Positions 1-9,939 of a DNA stretch of 38,424 nucleotides are shown piece by piece. The DNA is from Holosporales bacterium. GTDB lineage: Bacteria > Pseudomonadota > Alphaproteobacteria > UBA3830 > JAIRMZ01. The notes below the pieces were generated by a model. That model worked only from the letters and a program-made list of their open reading frames with translations, had not been told where the DNA came from and did not search any database. Location of the stretch: assembly GCA_031266655.1 (NCBI GenBank), contig JAISAP010000069.1, positions 1 through 38,424 on the forward strand. The letters run 5' to 3'. Position 1 is the stretch's first letter. Each line of letters opens with the position of its first letter. Both the position numbers and the translations under genes were made by a program.

Positions 1-584
1 AGCAACGTCATCCCGCGGTAGAAGTTAAGGGGGTTGAAAATCCTGACTTCTTTGCTCGCAAACTGCGGCATCATCTCGCTGTGATGGACGATCGGCCCCG
101 CGACAAGTTGAGGAAAAAAGCAGACAAACAGGCAATAGCTAAGAAAGCTCTTTTCCTGCACTTTTTCCTTGTAGCAATCTACCAAGAACGCAATCTGCTG
201 AAATGTGAAAAAGCTAATCCCAATGGGAAGGGCGATTGCCGGGAAACGGATCTGGGCTCCGGCCAGCTGATTGAAAGTTTCTAGGACAAAACCTGTGTAT
301 TTGTAGTATCCAAGGGCCGCTACGTTAGCGCAGACACCGAAAATCGTGAGGGCGCGCTTTCTTGTCAACGATCCTTGGATCTTCCTTCCAACCCAGTAAT
401 TTCCGAGGATCGAGCAGAGAATCACGGCCAGATAATCGAAGTCCCAAAAGGCGTAGTAGAAAAGCGAGGCAAGGACCAAAAACGCCAGCGGGAGCTGAGC
501 TAGACGCGTTTTGCACAGCAGATAGTAGACCGCAACCACAACGGGCAGGAAGATCCACATAAATTCGTAAGAAGAAAAAACCAT
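1..584 (-). CDS. MBOAT family O-acyltransferase (AlgI-like), N-terminal part, runs off the window start
   Basis: Minus-strand reading from ATG at 584: MVFSSYEFMWIFLPVVV...YYAFWDFDYLAVI...GISFFTFQQIAFLVDCYKEKVQEK...FFPQLVAGPIVHHSEMMPQF, typical AlgI/MBOAT motifs. Open to the edge, so absent from the ORF track. Confidence 0.9.
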   Translation of the reverse strand, partial: MVFSSYEFMWIFLPVVVAVYYLLCKTRLAQLPLAFLVLASLFYYAFWDFDYLAVILCSILGNYWVGRKIQGSLTRKRALTIFGVCANVAALGYYKYTGFVLETFNQLAGAQIRFPAIALPIGISFFTFQQIAFLVDCYKEKVQEKSFLSYCLFVCFFPQLVAGPIVHHSEMMPQFASKEVRIFNPLNFYRGMTL

Positions 585-809
585 CCATCCCCCTGCTGTG
601 TCCTTGTAGAAGAAATAAGGCGCCTTCGCAAGACCACCGCCATTCGGGAGCGCGTTTCCTAGGAGGGCACTTTCACCCTAGCAGCGGGATAGAATTCTGA
701 GACAGCCCACTGGGTCGGTCTGCTTGCCGTTTCTGGCGCAATTATGACTATAAGGGGGAAAACAGGATATGATAAGGAAAGATAGACGCTAATGGCGTAG
801 AGAGAAGCG

Positions 810-839
810 CAACTGGTGCCGTTTTCGCAACACCAGTTG
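810..839 (-). terminator. Hairpin CAACTGGTG-N12-CACCAGTTG downstream of the 852-1688 gene
   Basis: Perfect 9-bp inverted repeat just past the stop codon; near-identical copy at 1865-1896; weak U-run. Confidence 0.55.
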
Positions 840-851
840 GCTGAGTAGGTT

Positions 852-1688
852 TTACTGTGGATGCTCTCCTAGAAATTGTTGAGCCCTGCGGACATGCTGC
901 TCATCTAATGTTCCCGGATACCGCGATTCCAGTTGTATCAGCTGCCGGGCAGCATAAGGTCGTATATCTGGGGAGTATGAAGTCTCACCGTTGAGTAACG
1001 TAAGGAACCCCTCCGCCAGAGCTTGTTGTACTCTCTGAAAATCCTCGCCCAATATCCCCGGAGTACGCATCTCCAGCTGTTCCAACTCCTGGGCAGCAAA
1101 AAACCGCTCCTCGGGGTTAGTTCCACTCAAACTATCTATCAAAATTTTCCGTACTCCCTGGGCATGTTCACCCAATATGCCTGGGGTACACAGCTCCAGC
1201 TGCTCCAACTTTCCGGCAATAAAGATACGCGCCTCTGAGTGGGGACAGACCATCAATTTTGGATGCCACAGCCCCATCTGCTCTGACTTGTGGGCAGCAA
1301 GAACTAGCTTCTCGTAGCAAGATTGATCGGATAACATGGGGAGGTAACTCTCCACCAAAATTTCCTGCACTGCTTGGGCATCTTCACCCAGTATTTCCGG
1401 GTTCTGTTTCCCCATCTGCCACAACTTCTGGGCAACGGCAAACTGCATCGGTGCGTTGGGTTCATACAACCGTGCACGGCAACCTTCCACCAGAGCGCGT
1501 TGCACTACTTGAGCATCTTCGCCCAATATTCCCGGGTTCTGCTGCTCCATTTGCTCTAACTCTTGGGCAGCGGTAAACTGCTCCTCTTGGGAAGCCCCCT
1601 TCAGTTGATCGAGGAGGCTCTCCATGCTCCCCGCGCTGAGCGTTATGAAAGTTGCTGTCAGAAGTAACAGCTTGTTTAAATTATGCAT
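852..1688 (-). CDS. Secreted protein with imperfect ~42-45 aa helical repeats (F.AAQELEQME...PGILGED.Q.VQ.AL.EG)
   Basis: ORF 852..1751; likely start is MHNLNKLLLLTATFITLSAGSMES at 1688, preceded by AAGGAAACAAC. At least four repeats visible in the translation. Confidence 0.8.
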   Translation of the reverse strand: MHNLNKLLLLTATFITLSAGSMESLLDQLKGASQEEQFTAAQELEQMEQQNPGILGEDAQVVQRALVEGCRARLYEPNAPMQFAVAQKLWQMGKQNPEILGEDAQAVQEILVESYLPMLSDQSCYEKLVLAAHKSEQMGLWHPKLMVCPHSEARIFIAGKLEQLELCTPGILGEHAQGVRKILIDSLSGTNPEERFFAAQELEQLEMRTPGILGEDFQRVQQALAEGFLTLLNGETSYSPDIRPYAARQLIQLESRYPGTLDEQHVRRAQQFLGEHPQ

Positions 1689-1721
1689 AATGTTGTTTCC
1701 TTTTTGTTGAACTACGAGCAC

Positions 1722-1751
1722 ACTATACACGACCTTTGTCCTGTTTGTCAA
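1722..1751 (-). promoter_or_regulatory. Sigma70-type promoter TTGACA-18-TATAGT
   Basis: Minus strand TTGACAAACAGGACAAAGGTCGTGTATAGT upstream of the 852-1688 gene. Confidence 0.6.
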
Positions 1752-1864
1752 ATCCTTAGAAGAATTTTAATGTGCTCTGCTGTCATTGTCGGAGAACTCG
1801 CGCTAGGGAGAGGTCTCTTTGTCGCTGGGCTTTCTAGCAAACATTGACAACACAAGAACAAGCA

Positions 1865-1896
1865 CAACTGGTGCCGTGTTCTCACAACACCAGTTG
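1865..1896 (-). terminator. Second copy of the CAACTGGTG...CACCAGTTG hairpin
   Basis: Perfect 9-bp stem; flanking bases also resemble those of the 810-839 copy (GGTAAA.CC...GCCAACTGGTGTTG). Confidence 0.55.
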
Positions 1897-2153
1897 GCCA
1901 AAGGGCTTTACCGTGAACGTTCGTTCAGGATTGGCCACGCCCTCTGGGGATTCTCACCCGATACCTCTGAGGCCCGATGCCCGTTTCAACGTTCAGGCAA
2001 CAACAGGAGACGTCCTCTTAAGCGTAAGCGCCACTCAAGTTGGAGTTTTAAATCTTCCCACTCTTTTTGCCTAAACTCAAAAAGGACGCCCAATTCAACT
2101 ATCTTCCCATGGCAAACCCGCCCACAGCATTCACAAGCTCTGGTGTCAGCAAC

Positions 2154-2408
2154 CTACGTCGCGAATCCGGAACCACACCCATACAGCGCGGAGTTGGCCT
2201 CGTTCAGAGCGCGCAGCAGCGCTGCCCCGAGAGCCTCGTTCAATTCCTCCGGGCTCTGCAGCTCCACCAGTCCCGACTCTTGGGCGGACGGCGCCAAAGA
2301 GTCGGACTCGTCCGAGGATTGGGAAAGATCCTCTGGATTTCCCATACCGTTCGCACCGAACGTCACGAGAGTTGCTGTCAGAAGTAACAGCTTGTTTGCA
2401 TTATACAT
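2154..2408 (-). CDS. Short secreted paralogue sharing the leader of the 852-1688 protein; probably truncated or decayed at the 3' side
   Basis: MYNANKLLLLTATLVTFGANGMGNPED. Same GGAAACAAC RBS context and same DNA AACAAGCTGTTACTTCTGACAGCAACT. The shared terminator lies ~260 bp beyond the stop. Confidence 0.6.
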   Translation of the reverse strand: MYNANKLLLLTATLVTFGANGMGNPEDLSQSSDESDSLAPSAQESGLVELQSPEELNEALGAALLRALNEANSALYGCGSGFAT

Positions 2409-2439
2409 CGTGTTGTTTCCTTTTCTGTCAAACCCCGGA

Positions 2440-2468
2440 TGTGTATGTCCGATACTTCACCTTGTCAA
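2440..2468 (-). promoter_or_regulatory. Promoter TTGACA-17-TACACA for the 2154-2408 gene
   Basis: Minus strand TTGACAAGGTGAAGTATCGGACATACACA. Confidence 0.45.
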
Positions 2469-2574
2469 GTCCCTAGAAGAATTTTAATGCTCTTGCGCAT
2501 CACACAAAGGCGACTTTTCTGAATTTGCTGCTTTTGCGGAGATCTCCTAAAATTCTTTCAATCCTGGAGGGGGA

Positions 2575-3519
2575 ATGAACAAGACCTTGGTTGTCGCTGT
2601 CGTTGTCGGGGGACTCGCGCTGGGGGGCGTCTTCTTCGTCGCTGGGATTTTTACAGGAATTTCTGTTTCCTTGAAGGAAGAACCCGTTCCCGTCTCTTCT
2701 GAACACTGGCCACCGAAATCCTCAAAATCTCCCGCCTCTGCTCCAGAAGGTGCTCCACACGCTCCTGCGGGAGGGGTCCTTCAATCCCAAGTCCAGCAGG
2801 CAGAAGATAAGGCGCGCATCCGCGCGGAGAATGTTCCTCAGCGGGGCATTGAAAAACTCTTTGAGAAAGTGCCGCAGACGGCTGAGACGACGCCTTTTGC
2901 TAACGCCCTCAAAGGGGCTGCGCAGACTTCTGTGGCGCGAGCGGAAAGTGCTTCTCTTGATCCGGCGAAGAAGTCGGACAAGGATTCTGCGGAGGGAAAA
3001 GAAGACCCAGCGCCTAAGAAAGAAGCCTCTGAGGCCTCCGCCAAGCCTGATTCTGCAGTAAAACCTGATGCCCCAGCGAAGCCTGACTCTGCCGCGAAGA
3101 AGGAGGCTCCTCCCTCGACACAACAAGAAACTCCCAAAAATCTCCAGCTGGAGGAGGCTTCTCCCATTTTGGTTACTAAGCCTGATAAGCTGATCCCCAC
3201 AACGGAGGAGCTTTTTGAGGAACTGAGCGGAGAGGAAGAAGAGACGCCCGCACCCGCTCCGAAAGAGGCCGCTCCCATGTTCCTTTTCATTGGGACGCTG
3301 TCTTACGAAGAGATGTCTCGTGTCTCCACCCTTCTCAGGGGGCATGGGTACAAGCTCTTTAAGCGCAAAGTTCCCTCCCGGGAGACGCAACGGTTTCAAG
3401 TATTTTCCGGTCCTTTCCGGAATCCGCGCAACGCACAACCCCTGCTTCGCTGGATGAAGGAAAACGGCTTCAAAAACGCTGTGCTACTCTCCCTCGATGC
3501 GCTGAAAAAGAAACGGTAG
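2575..3519 (+). CDS. Single-TM protein with Ala/Pro/Lys/Glu-rich linker and C-terminal SPOR-like domain
   Basis: RBS GGAGGGGG then MNKTLVVAVVVGGLALGGVFFVAGIFTG; C-terminus LFIGTLSYEEMSRVSTLLRGHGYKLFKRKV...FQVFSGPFRNPRNAQPLLRWMKENGFKNAVLL. Confidence 0.75.
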   Translation: MNKTLVVAVVVGGLALGGVFFVAGIFTGISVSLKEEPVPVSSEHWPPKSSKSPASAPEGAPHAPAGGVLQSQVQQAEDKARIRAENVPQRGIEKLFEKVPQTAETTPFANALKGAAQTSVARAESASLDPAKKSDKDSAEGKEDPAPKKEASEASAKPDSAVKPDAPAKPDSAAKKEAPPSTQQETPKNLQLEEASPILVTKPDKLIPTTEELFEELSGEEEETPAPAPKEAAPMFLFIGTLSYEEMSRVSTLLRGHGYKLFKRKVPSRETQRFQVFSGPFRNPRNAQPLLRWMKENGFKNAVLLSLDALKKKR

Positions 3520-3533
3520 ACTCAGTCTATGCG

Positions 3534-3872
3534 CTATGCGATCGCTTTCTGCGCCTCTTCAAGAGTGGTAGAGATGAGAATGATCTTATCAAACCCACTC
3601 ATCCGGAAGACATCCAGAATCCGCTCCGCCATGCAGCACAGGACAAATCCTCCCCCTGCGCTTTTCAGCTTCTTTCCGATCATCAGGAAAATGCGTAGTC
3701 CCGCGCTCGATATGTAGTCCACATGCTCCAAGGAGATGATAAGGTGCGTGCACCCCTCCGTATCGAGCAAGCTTGAGAGCTTCTCCTCAAAGGCACGAGA
3801 CGAGACGGTGTCGATGCGTCCCTTAGGCTTAAGAATGGTCCCTTTCTCAAAGGACGTCTGTTCGAACTCCAT
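3534..3872 (-). CDS. STAS-domain protein (anti-sigma factor antagonist type)
   Basis: LKPKGRIDTVSSRAFEEKL...HLIISLEHVDYISSAGLRIFLMIGKKLKSAGGGFVLCCM. Confidence 0.85.
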   Translation of the reverse strand: MEFEQTSFEKGTILKPKGRIDTVSSRAFEEKLSSLLDTEGCTHLIISLEHVDYISSAGLRIFLMIGKKLKSAGGGFVLCCMAERILDVFRMSGFDKIILISTTLEEAQKAIA

Positions 3873-3887
3873 GGTTTACTCCTTTCT

Positions 3888-4691
3888 CTATTGCACGAGA
3901 GAAGTGCCGCATCCTTTCGAGGATCCCCCCTCGGATGCCTTTGTCTTACTCGCTTTTTCTTCAGAAACATCACGCTTCTGCAGCATCACAATCTCCTTGG
4001 TGTCTGCAGCTTCCTTCGGGTCTCGCAGCACGTATCCGCGGCCCCAAATGGTTTCTATGTAGTTTTCGCCCCCCGTGGCTTCCATGAGCTTATGGCGCAA
4101 CTTGCAGATAAACACATCGATAATCTTGGCGTCAGGCTCATCCAGACCCCCGTAGAGGTGGTTTAAGAAGACCTCTTTGGTAAGAGTGACCCCCTTCCGC
4201 AAGCACAGAAGCTCCAGGATTGCGTATTCCTTGCTGGTCACACGGACAACGGCTTTCTTATCGACATGGACAGTGTGCGTTTGCAGATCCACACTCAGGC
4301 GGCCTACATGAATGGTGGATTGCGGATGTCCCCTAGAACGGCGCACCACCGCTTGAATGCGGGCAATGAGCTCTTTTTTATCGAAAGGCTTTGTGAGGTA
4401 GTCGTCCGCCCCCATATCGAGGCATTTGACGCGGTCCAAGATGCCCAACACACCGGAAATGACGACAATCGGCGTTTTCGTGTTCCCCGCACGCAGGCGA
4501 CGGATAATCTCAACCCCATTAAGATCCGGAAGAACGAGATCCAGAAGGATCACGTCGTAATCGTAGAGACGCCCTATTTCTAGGCCGTCCTGCCCCATGT
4601 GGGCCAAATCGACGACGCACCCATAATTTCTGAGAACGAGTCCGATCCCCTCTGCTATCTGGGAGTCATCCTCCACCACCAATGTTCGCAT
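3888..4691 (-). CDS. ctrA: Cell-cycle response regulator CtrA (OmpR-type winged helix)
   Basis: MRTLVVEDDSQIAEGIGLVL...LYDYDVILLDLVLPDLNGVEIIRRLR...GADDYLTKPFDKKELIARI...LTKEVFLNHLYGGLDEPDAKIIDVFICKLRHKL...IETIWGRGYVLRDP; RBS GGAGGAGAAAG. Confidence 0.93.
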   Translation of the reverse strand: MRTLVVEDDSQIAEGIGLVLRNYGCVVDLAHMGQDGLEIGRLYDYDVILLDLVLPDLNGVEIIRRLRAGNTKTPIVVISGVLGILDRVKCLDMGADDYLTKPFDKKELIARIQAVVRRSRGHPQSTIHVGRLSVDLQTHTVHVDKKAVVRVTSKEYAILELLCLRKGVTLTKEVFLNHLYGGLDEPDAKIIDVFICKLRHKLMEATGGENYIETIWGRGYVLRDPKEAADTKEIVMLQKRDVSEEKASKTKASEGGSSKGCGTSLVQ

Positions 4692-4891
4692 CTTTCTCCT
4701 CCACGAACAGGAATTCCACATTGGATCTTTTAGAGATGATATTAAATTTTTCTTAAAATATGAAGTTTTTCTTTTCTAAGAACCGTTCAGCCCTCTGAGA
4801 AGATGTGCCGCAGAACGATCTTCCCATTCCTTTGACTTAGCACCATGGCCATGCTAGACCGAGCTTGGAAGGAGCCCACGGAGGAAACGTC

Positions 4892-6043
4892 ATGAAGATC
4901 TCCCCCCTGTCTTCTCTGTCGCCCCTGGAGCTCACCTGCGCACTGGTCGCTTTCAAGAGCGTAACACCTCGGGACGAGGGGTGTCTGTCTTTTTTAGAGG
5001 ATATTCTGCAAGGGGTAGGGTTTGCGACAGTCATGCACCCTTCAAAGACCCCCGATGGGCCTAAAAACCTGACAGCTGTTTATGGGGAAGGAGCGCGCAC
5101 GCTTGTCTTCTTGGGACACACCGATGTCGTTCCCGAAGGAAGGGAGCCTTGGGACGGGTTTACACCTCAAGAAAGGGGAGGAATCCTTTTTGGAAGAGGC
5201 GTTGCGGACATGAAAGGCGGAATTGCCTCTTTCGTTGTGGCAGCAGCACGTTTTATCGCGCAGCATCCAACGTTTCCTGGGAAACTGGTGGTGCTCCTGA
5301 CAGGAGACGAAGAAGTCGGCAGTCCAGAGGGAATCCAAGCCATCTTGCCCTGGGCAGCCCAGAATTACGGACCCTTTACGGCCTGCTTGGTAGGAGAACC
5401 CTCGAGTTGCGAAACCCTTGGGGATCACATCGCTCTTGGCCACAGAGGTTCTTTGAACCTTTTCGTTACAGCACAGGGGGTGCAGGGGCATGTTGCCAAT
5501 CCTGAGAGGGCGCGCAATCCCATCCCGATCCTGATGCAGTACCTCCAGCGGATCACGACCCATGTCTGGGAGTCAGATCCGGGAGATTTTGCCGCTTCCA
5601 ACCTCGAAGTGACCTCCATTGACGTTGATAACCCCGTCTCGAACATTATTCCTTCGCAAGCGCACGCTTGTGCCAATATCCGGTTTCACATTCAGCACAA
5701 CTCCGAGAGCATTGCCAACACGCTACAAGCACTGGCGGCGGAGACGTCCGAATGTCTCTCGGTGGAAACGGTCCCTAATGGGGAAGCCTTCCTCTGTCAA
5801 GACGAGGAGCTTATTGGTATAACGGAGGAAGCGGTTCGGGAAACGCTTCATATAACGCCTAGACGCGGCACGGAGGGGGGAACAACGGATGGACGTTTTG
5901 TGGCTTCCTATTGCCCTGTCATGGAGTTGGGAATGATTTCTCGCACCATTCATCACAAGGGGGAAAGCATTCCTTCAGAGGACTGCGAGCGCTTAGCACA
6001 GGTTTACGAAACCTTCCTGCAGAAGTTTTTTCTCAGGATCTGA
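4892..6043 (+). CDS. dapE: Succinyl-diaminopimelate desuccinylase
   Basis: FLGHTDVVPEG...GRGVADMKGGIASFVVAAARF...LTGDEEVGSPEG...GTEGGTTDGRFVASYCPVMELGMISRTIHHKGESI; RBS GGAGG. Confidence 0.92.
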   Translation: MKISPLSSLSPLELTCALVAFKSVTPRDEGCLSFLEDILQGVGFATVMHPSKTPDGPKNLTAVYGEGARTLVFLGHTDVVPEGREPWDGFTPQERGGILFGRGVADMKGGIASFVVAAARFIAQHPTFPGKLVVLLTGDEEVGSPEGIQAILPWAAQNYGPFTACLVGEPSSCETLGDHIALGHRGSLNLFVTAQGVQGHVANPERARNPIPILMQYLQRITTHVWESDPGDFAASNLEVTSIDVDNPVSNIIPSQAHACANIRFHIQHNSESIANTLQALAAETSECLSVETVPNGEAFLCQDEELIGITEEAVRETLHITPRRGTEGGTTDGRFVASYCPVMELGMISRTIHHKGESIPSEDCERLAQVYETFLQKFFLRI

Positions 6044-6068
6044 TGCACAAGCACTGAGGAGAAAAGCT

Positions 6069-8312
6069 GTGCGACGTGTTGCTCTTCTAATCACCGCTCT
6101 CGCGTTCTCCTGTCTTGCCCAGGCTGCTTGCGTCGGTAAAATCCATATAGATGGCCTGCAGCGCGTGGAGCGAGAGACGGTGCTGTCCTACCTCACGATT
6201 AGCCCCCAAAAGGAGTTTTCTCAGGAGGATGTGGATGCATCCCTAAAGGCCTTGTTCGGAACCGGCCTCTTCTGGGATGTGCGTTTGCGCGTAGAGGGGA
6301 AGACCCTGTACGTCAAAGTCGTGGAGCGGCCGATCATCAGCAAGATCGCGTTCGAGGGAAATGATAAAATTTCCGATAAATCCTTGAAAGATGTCCTCAG
6401 GGGCCGCATCGCTGCGCGCCAGGTCTTGAATAGGGCCATTGCGCAGGAGATTGCCAAAGACATTCAGCAGGCCTACCAAGCGCGTGGGCGCTTCTCTGCT
6501 TCTGTCGTACCCCAGATTATCCGGCGCCCGGAGAACCGTGTCGACCTGATCTTTGCCATCACGGAGGGGCCGCCCGCCACCATCAAACGGATTATCTTTG
6601 CGGGCAACAAAAACTTTTCTTCCGCTGCGTTGCTCGGTGAGATTACGACGAAAGAAGAGCGCTGGTGGCGCTTTTGGAGCTACGACGATATCTACACGCC
6701 GGAGCGCCTAGAGGCAGACAAGCGTCTCTTACGGAAATTCTACCAAAAACACGGATACGCGGATTTTAAGGTTCTTTCTTCGGTGGCGGAGCTAAGCATC
6801 GATCGGAAAGACTTTTTCGTCACATTCGTTGTGGAGGAAGGCGCTCGCTACACCGTGTCCTCCGTCTCTGTACAATCGGAGATTCGGAGCGTGAACGCGG
6901 CCAGCCTCGTGGAATCCATTCTCCTCAAAAAAGGCGAAGTCCTGGATGCGAGCTTGGTGGAGAAGACCGTCCATGACATGGAGAATCAAGTGGGCGCGCA
7001 AGGGTACGCCTTTGCAGAGATCGAGCCCAAAATGGTGTTTCATCGCCCAGAAAAGACGGTGGAGATCGTTTTTCTTGTAAAACGCGGACCCAAGAATTTC
7101 GTGCAGCGCATTGAGATCGAAGGGAATAGCCGCACCCTGGATTCCGTCATCCGACGCGAGATTCAGTTGCATGAAGGCGATCCTCTGAATGCTACTAAGT
7201 TGAGAAAATCGATCCAAGACATTCGCGATCTCGATTTCTTCGCAGATGTCCGCGTTCAAGTGGATCAGGGGGACTACCCCAACATGCAAATTATCAAAAT
7301 AGACGTTGAAGAAAAGTCCACGGGGAGCTTCAAGCTCAGCGCAGGTGTTTCTACATCTGATGGTGTGATGGGAATGGTGGGATATGAGGAAAGAAACTTC
7401 CTGGGACATGGACAAGCGATTGAGCTCAACTGCACTCTCGCCAGGCGCTATCGTAGTATTGATTTTGACATATGCCAGCCTTACTTCCTGGATCGACCGC
7501 TTCTTGTAGGCTTAGCTGTCTCAACGATGGCGCGTGACCGAACACGGGTTTCTGGATTCAAAGGATCCTCGCATTCTCTGGACCCTTACATAGGGTACTC
7601 TCTTTCTGAGAAACTGCGGCAACGGATCGGATACAAGATCAGCTGGGATAATATCGAAGAGTATCAAGCAGAAAGAAAACTCTCTTATGCAGAAAAAGAA
7701 CGGTTCGGCAAGAGTATTTGCAGCCAGATGTACTCCCTCCTCACCTATTCCGACCTGGATTCCCGACATGATCCGGCGCGAGGATATTGCCTTTATACGA
7801 GGGAAAGTGTTGCTGGCCTTGGCGGAAACGTACAATTCTTCCGCGTGGAGGTCGGCGGCAGCTACTACGTGCCTCTGAAGGACGATTGGGTATTTGTCTC
7901 TCGTCTGCGTGGTGGAACCATTTGGGGCGGACGTTTGTGGGACAGATTTTCGCTTGGAGGGGATGATTTCCGAGGGTTCGCAGCGGATGGAATTGGCCCT
8001 CGCGAACGGCAAACGTCGCGATCCGTGCATGGTCGGCACTACTATCTTGGAACCTTCCTCTTGCGCGTTCCCATCGGCGCAACCAAAGATCTAGGGTTAC
8101 GAGGTATCGTCTTTTCTGAGTACGGAAGCGTGTGGGGAACAAAGTTCTCACAGGAAGAAGTCTATGATGACAATAGTTTGCGCATTTCCGGTGGAGTCGG
8201 GATCGAGTGGTTCTCCCCCTTCGGGCCGATTTCCATCAGCATCACACGCGCGTTCCGAAAGGCTTCACACGACAGAACCGAGGTCCTCCAGTTTACACGG
8301 TTTATTCCATGA
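6069..8312 (+). CDS. bamA: Outer membrane protein assembly factor BamA (POTRA + Omp85 barrel)
   Basis: 747 aa, GTG start, signal peptide, POTRA-like repeats (I..I.F.GN...), C-terminal barrel with LGGDDFRGFAADGIGPR. Confidence 0.95.
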   Translation: MRRVALLITALAFSCLAQAACVGKIHIDGLQRVERETVLSYLTISPQKEFSQEDVDASLKALFGTGLFWDVRLRVEGKTLYVKVVERPIISKIAFEGNDKISDKSLKDVLRGRIAARQVLNRAIAQEIAKDIQQAYQARGRFSASVVPQIIRRPENRVDLIFAITEGPPATIKRIIFAGNKNFSSAALLGEITTKEERWWRFWSYDDIYTPERLEADKRLLRKFYQKHGYADFKVLSSVAELSIDRKDFFVTFVVEEGARYTVSSVSVQSEIRSVNAASLVESILLKKGEVLDASLVEKTVHDMENQVGAQGYAFAEIEPKMVFHRPEKTVEIVFLVKRGPKNFVQRIEIEGNSRTLDSVIRREIQLHEGDPLNATKLRKSIQDIRDLDFFADVRVQVDQGDYPNMQIIKIDVEEKSTGSFKLSAGVSTSDGVMGMVGYEERNFLGHGQAIELNCTLARRYRSIDFDICQPYFLDRPLLVGLAVSTMARDRTRVSGFKGSSHSLDPYIGYSLSEKLRQRIGYKISWDNIEEYQAERKLSYAEKERFGKSICSQMYSLLTYSDLDSRHDPARGYCLYTRESVAGLGGNVQFFRVEVGGSYYVPLKDDWVFVSRLRGGTIWGGRLWDRFSLGGDDFRGFAADGIGPRERQTSRSVHGRHYYLGTFLLRVPIGATKDLGLRGIVFSEYGSVWGTKFSQEEVYDDNSLRISGGVGIEWFSPFGPISISITRAFRKASHDRTEVLQFTRFIP

Positions 8313-8899
8313 CGAGATCTAGGCGCCTCTTCCTTTTCCTCCTCTATGACCTCCTCTTCTTGCCTGTTGCGCGCGCAGAACCTGCTCAGCCCCCTTCCTC
8401 TCCTTCCTCGTCCATTGCAGTCGTCGACATAGAGTACATTCACGACCATGCAAAGGAGATGGCTTCCATCCGCGAGCAAGTGGAGAATTTGCGCGCTGCC
8501 TATCAGGAGGAAATCGCCACCTTGGAGCGGCAATTGCGGGAAGAGCGGCAGTTCTTAGACGGCGACCGAGGAACTTTGTCTTCGGAAGAGCGAGAGGTGC
8601 GGGAGCGCACCTTTGAGTCCAAGGAGGAACACCTGCGGCAGTTGGTCCGTCGTCTCAAAACGCAGCTAGAGCGTGCGCTGGAATCGGCCAAGGAGGAATT
8701 TCTTAAACATTTCCAATCGGTCGTGTCCCAGATCGCACGAACGCATCACCTCTCGTTGGTGGTCATCAAAAGTGCTGCGCCTTACGCGTCTGAGGAATGC
8801 GACATCACGCGACAAGTCCTCGAAAGACTCGATGCGACCGCGCAGCCCATCACCTTATCTCCCACAAAAGAGGAAAAGGTGGAGAAGTCCTCTCCATGA
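8309..8899 (+). CDS. skp: OmpH/Skp-family periplasmic chaperone
   Basis: Signal peptide ...[37 protein letters not shown], coiled coil; ATGA overlap with bamA. Confidence 0.85.
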   Translation: MTRSRRLFLFLLYDLLFLPVARAEPAQPPSSPSSSIAVVDIEYIHDHAKEMASIREQVENLRAAYQEEIATLERQLREERQFLDGDRGTLSSEEREVRERTFESKEEHLRQLVRRLKTQLERALESAKEEFLKHFQSVVSQIARTHHLSLVVIKSAAPYASEECDITRQVLERLDATAQPITLSPTKEEKVEKSSP

Positions 8900-9939
8900 T
8901 CGAAACGCGTTTCCACGGTGCTCCCGTACCGCGCCTGGCCTCTTTTCTTGCTGAGGCCTGCAAGGCTACATTGCTGCCAGCGGGAAAAGACTGTCTTCTC
9001 TCCGGAATTGCTTCTTTAGAAAAGGCGACATCAGGGGATTTGTCCATTTTTTCCAATGCCCGGTATCGAGCTGCTCTCAGGAAGACACAGGCAGGGACCG
9101 TGATGGTCACACCACAAGATGCGAGCGAAGTCCCGGAGGGTGTTCTTGCGCTAGTCGTCCCTCAAGTACTCCTCTCCTACGGGCAGATCGCCCCACTCTT
9201 ATATCCCGAGGAGAACCCTCCAGCAGCCATCCACGAAACCGCGCAAGTCGATCCTTCTGCTGTTATCGGTGCGAACGCCTCTATCGGACCGTACAGCATC
9301 ATCGGAGCGCGGGTGTGCATTGGGGCTGGAACGACCATCGGGGCTCATACCGTTCTGCATGACGGAGTCCAAATCGGAGAAAACTGCACTGTATCGGATC
9401 ATGTCACGCTCTCTTGTGCGATTGTTGGAGATGCGGTGCGCATTCTCTCAGGAGCCCGCATCGGAGGCCCAGGATTTGGGATCATACCAGGTCCCGAGGG
9501 CCCAACGTTCATCCCCCAACTGGGATGCGTGCGGATTGGGTCGCGCGTCAGAATCGGCGCGAACACCACCATCGATCGAGGGAGCATTGAGGATACCGTC
9601 ATTGGGGACGGAACTATTATCGATAATTTAGTTCAAATTGCACATAACGTTCAGATCGGGAAGAACTGCATCCTCGTTTCTCAGGTCGGTCTTGCCGGAA
9701 GCTGCTCCCTGGGAGACAATGTTCTCCTAGCCGGAAAGGTTGGTGTTGCGGGCCATGTGCATATTGGGTCAGGAGTGATAGCAGCAGCAAAGACGGGTGT
9801 CACCAACGATGTCCCAGAAGGGCTTACCATCGCAGGATTTCCTGCAACAGAGGTCGCCCATTGGCGTCGTCAAGTCGTCATGCTAAGAAAGTTGGCAAGG
9901 AGGAAAGCGGAACATGAGTCAACCCGGAGAAGCGCTTGA
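8896..9939 (+). CDS. lpxD: UDP-3-O-acylglucosamine N-acyltransferase LpxD
   Basis: Left-handed beta-helix hexapeptides ([41 protein letters not shown]); ATGA overlap with skp. Confidence 0.93.
   Translation: MIETRFHGAPVPRLASFLAEACKATLLPAGKDCLLSGIASLEKATSGDLSIFSNARYRAALRKTQAGTVMVTPQDASEVPEGVLALVVPQVLLSYGQIAPLLYPEENPPAAIHETAQVDPSAVIGANASIGPYSIIGARVCIGAGTTIGAHTVLHDGVQIGENCTVSDHVTLSCAIVGDAVRILSGARIGGPGFGIIPGPEGPTFIPQLGCVRIGSRVRIGANTTIDRGSIEDTVIGDGTIIDNLVQIAHNVQIGKNCILVSQVGLAGSCSLGDNVLLAGKVGVAGHVHIGSGVIAAAKTGVTNDVPEGLTIAGFPATEVAHWRRQVVMLRKLARRKAEHESTRRSA

Noticed and set aside
1819-2487. 222-aa plus-strand ORF opposite the 2154-2408 gene
   Set aside because: Spans the shared terminator, leader and promoter of minus-strand genes; shadow ORF.
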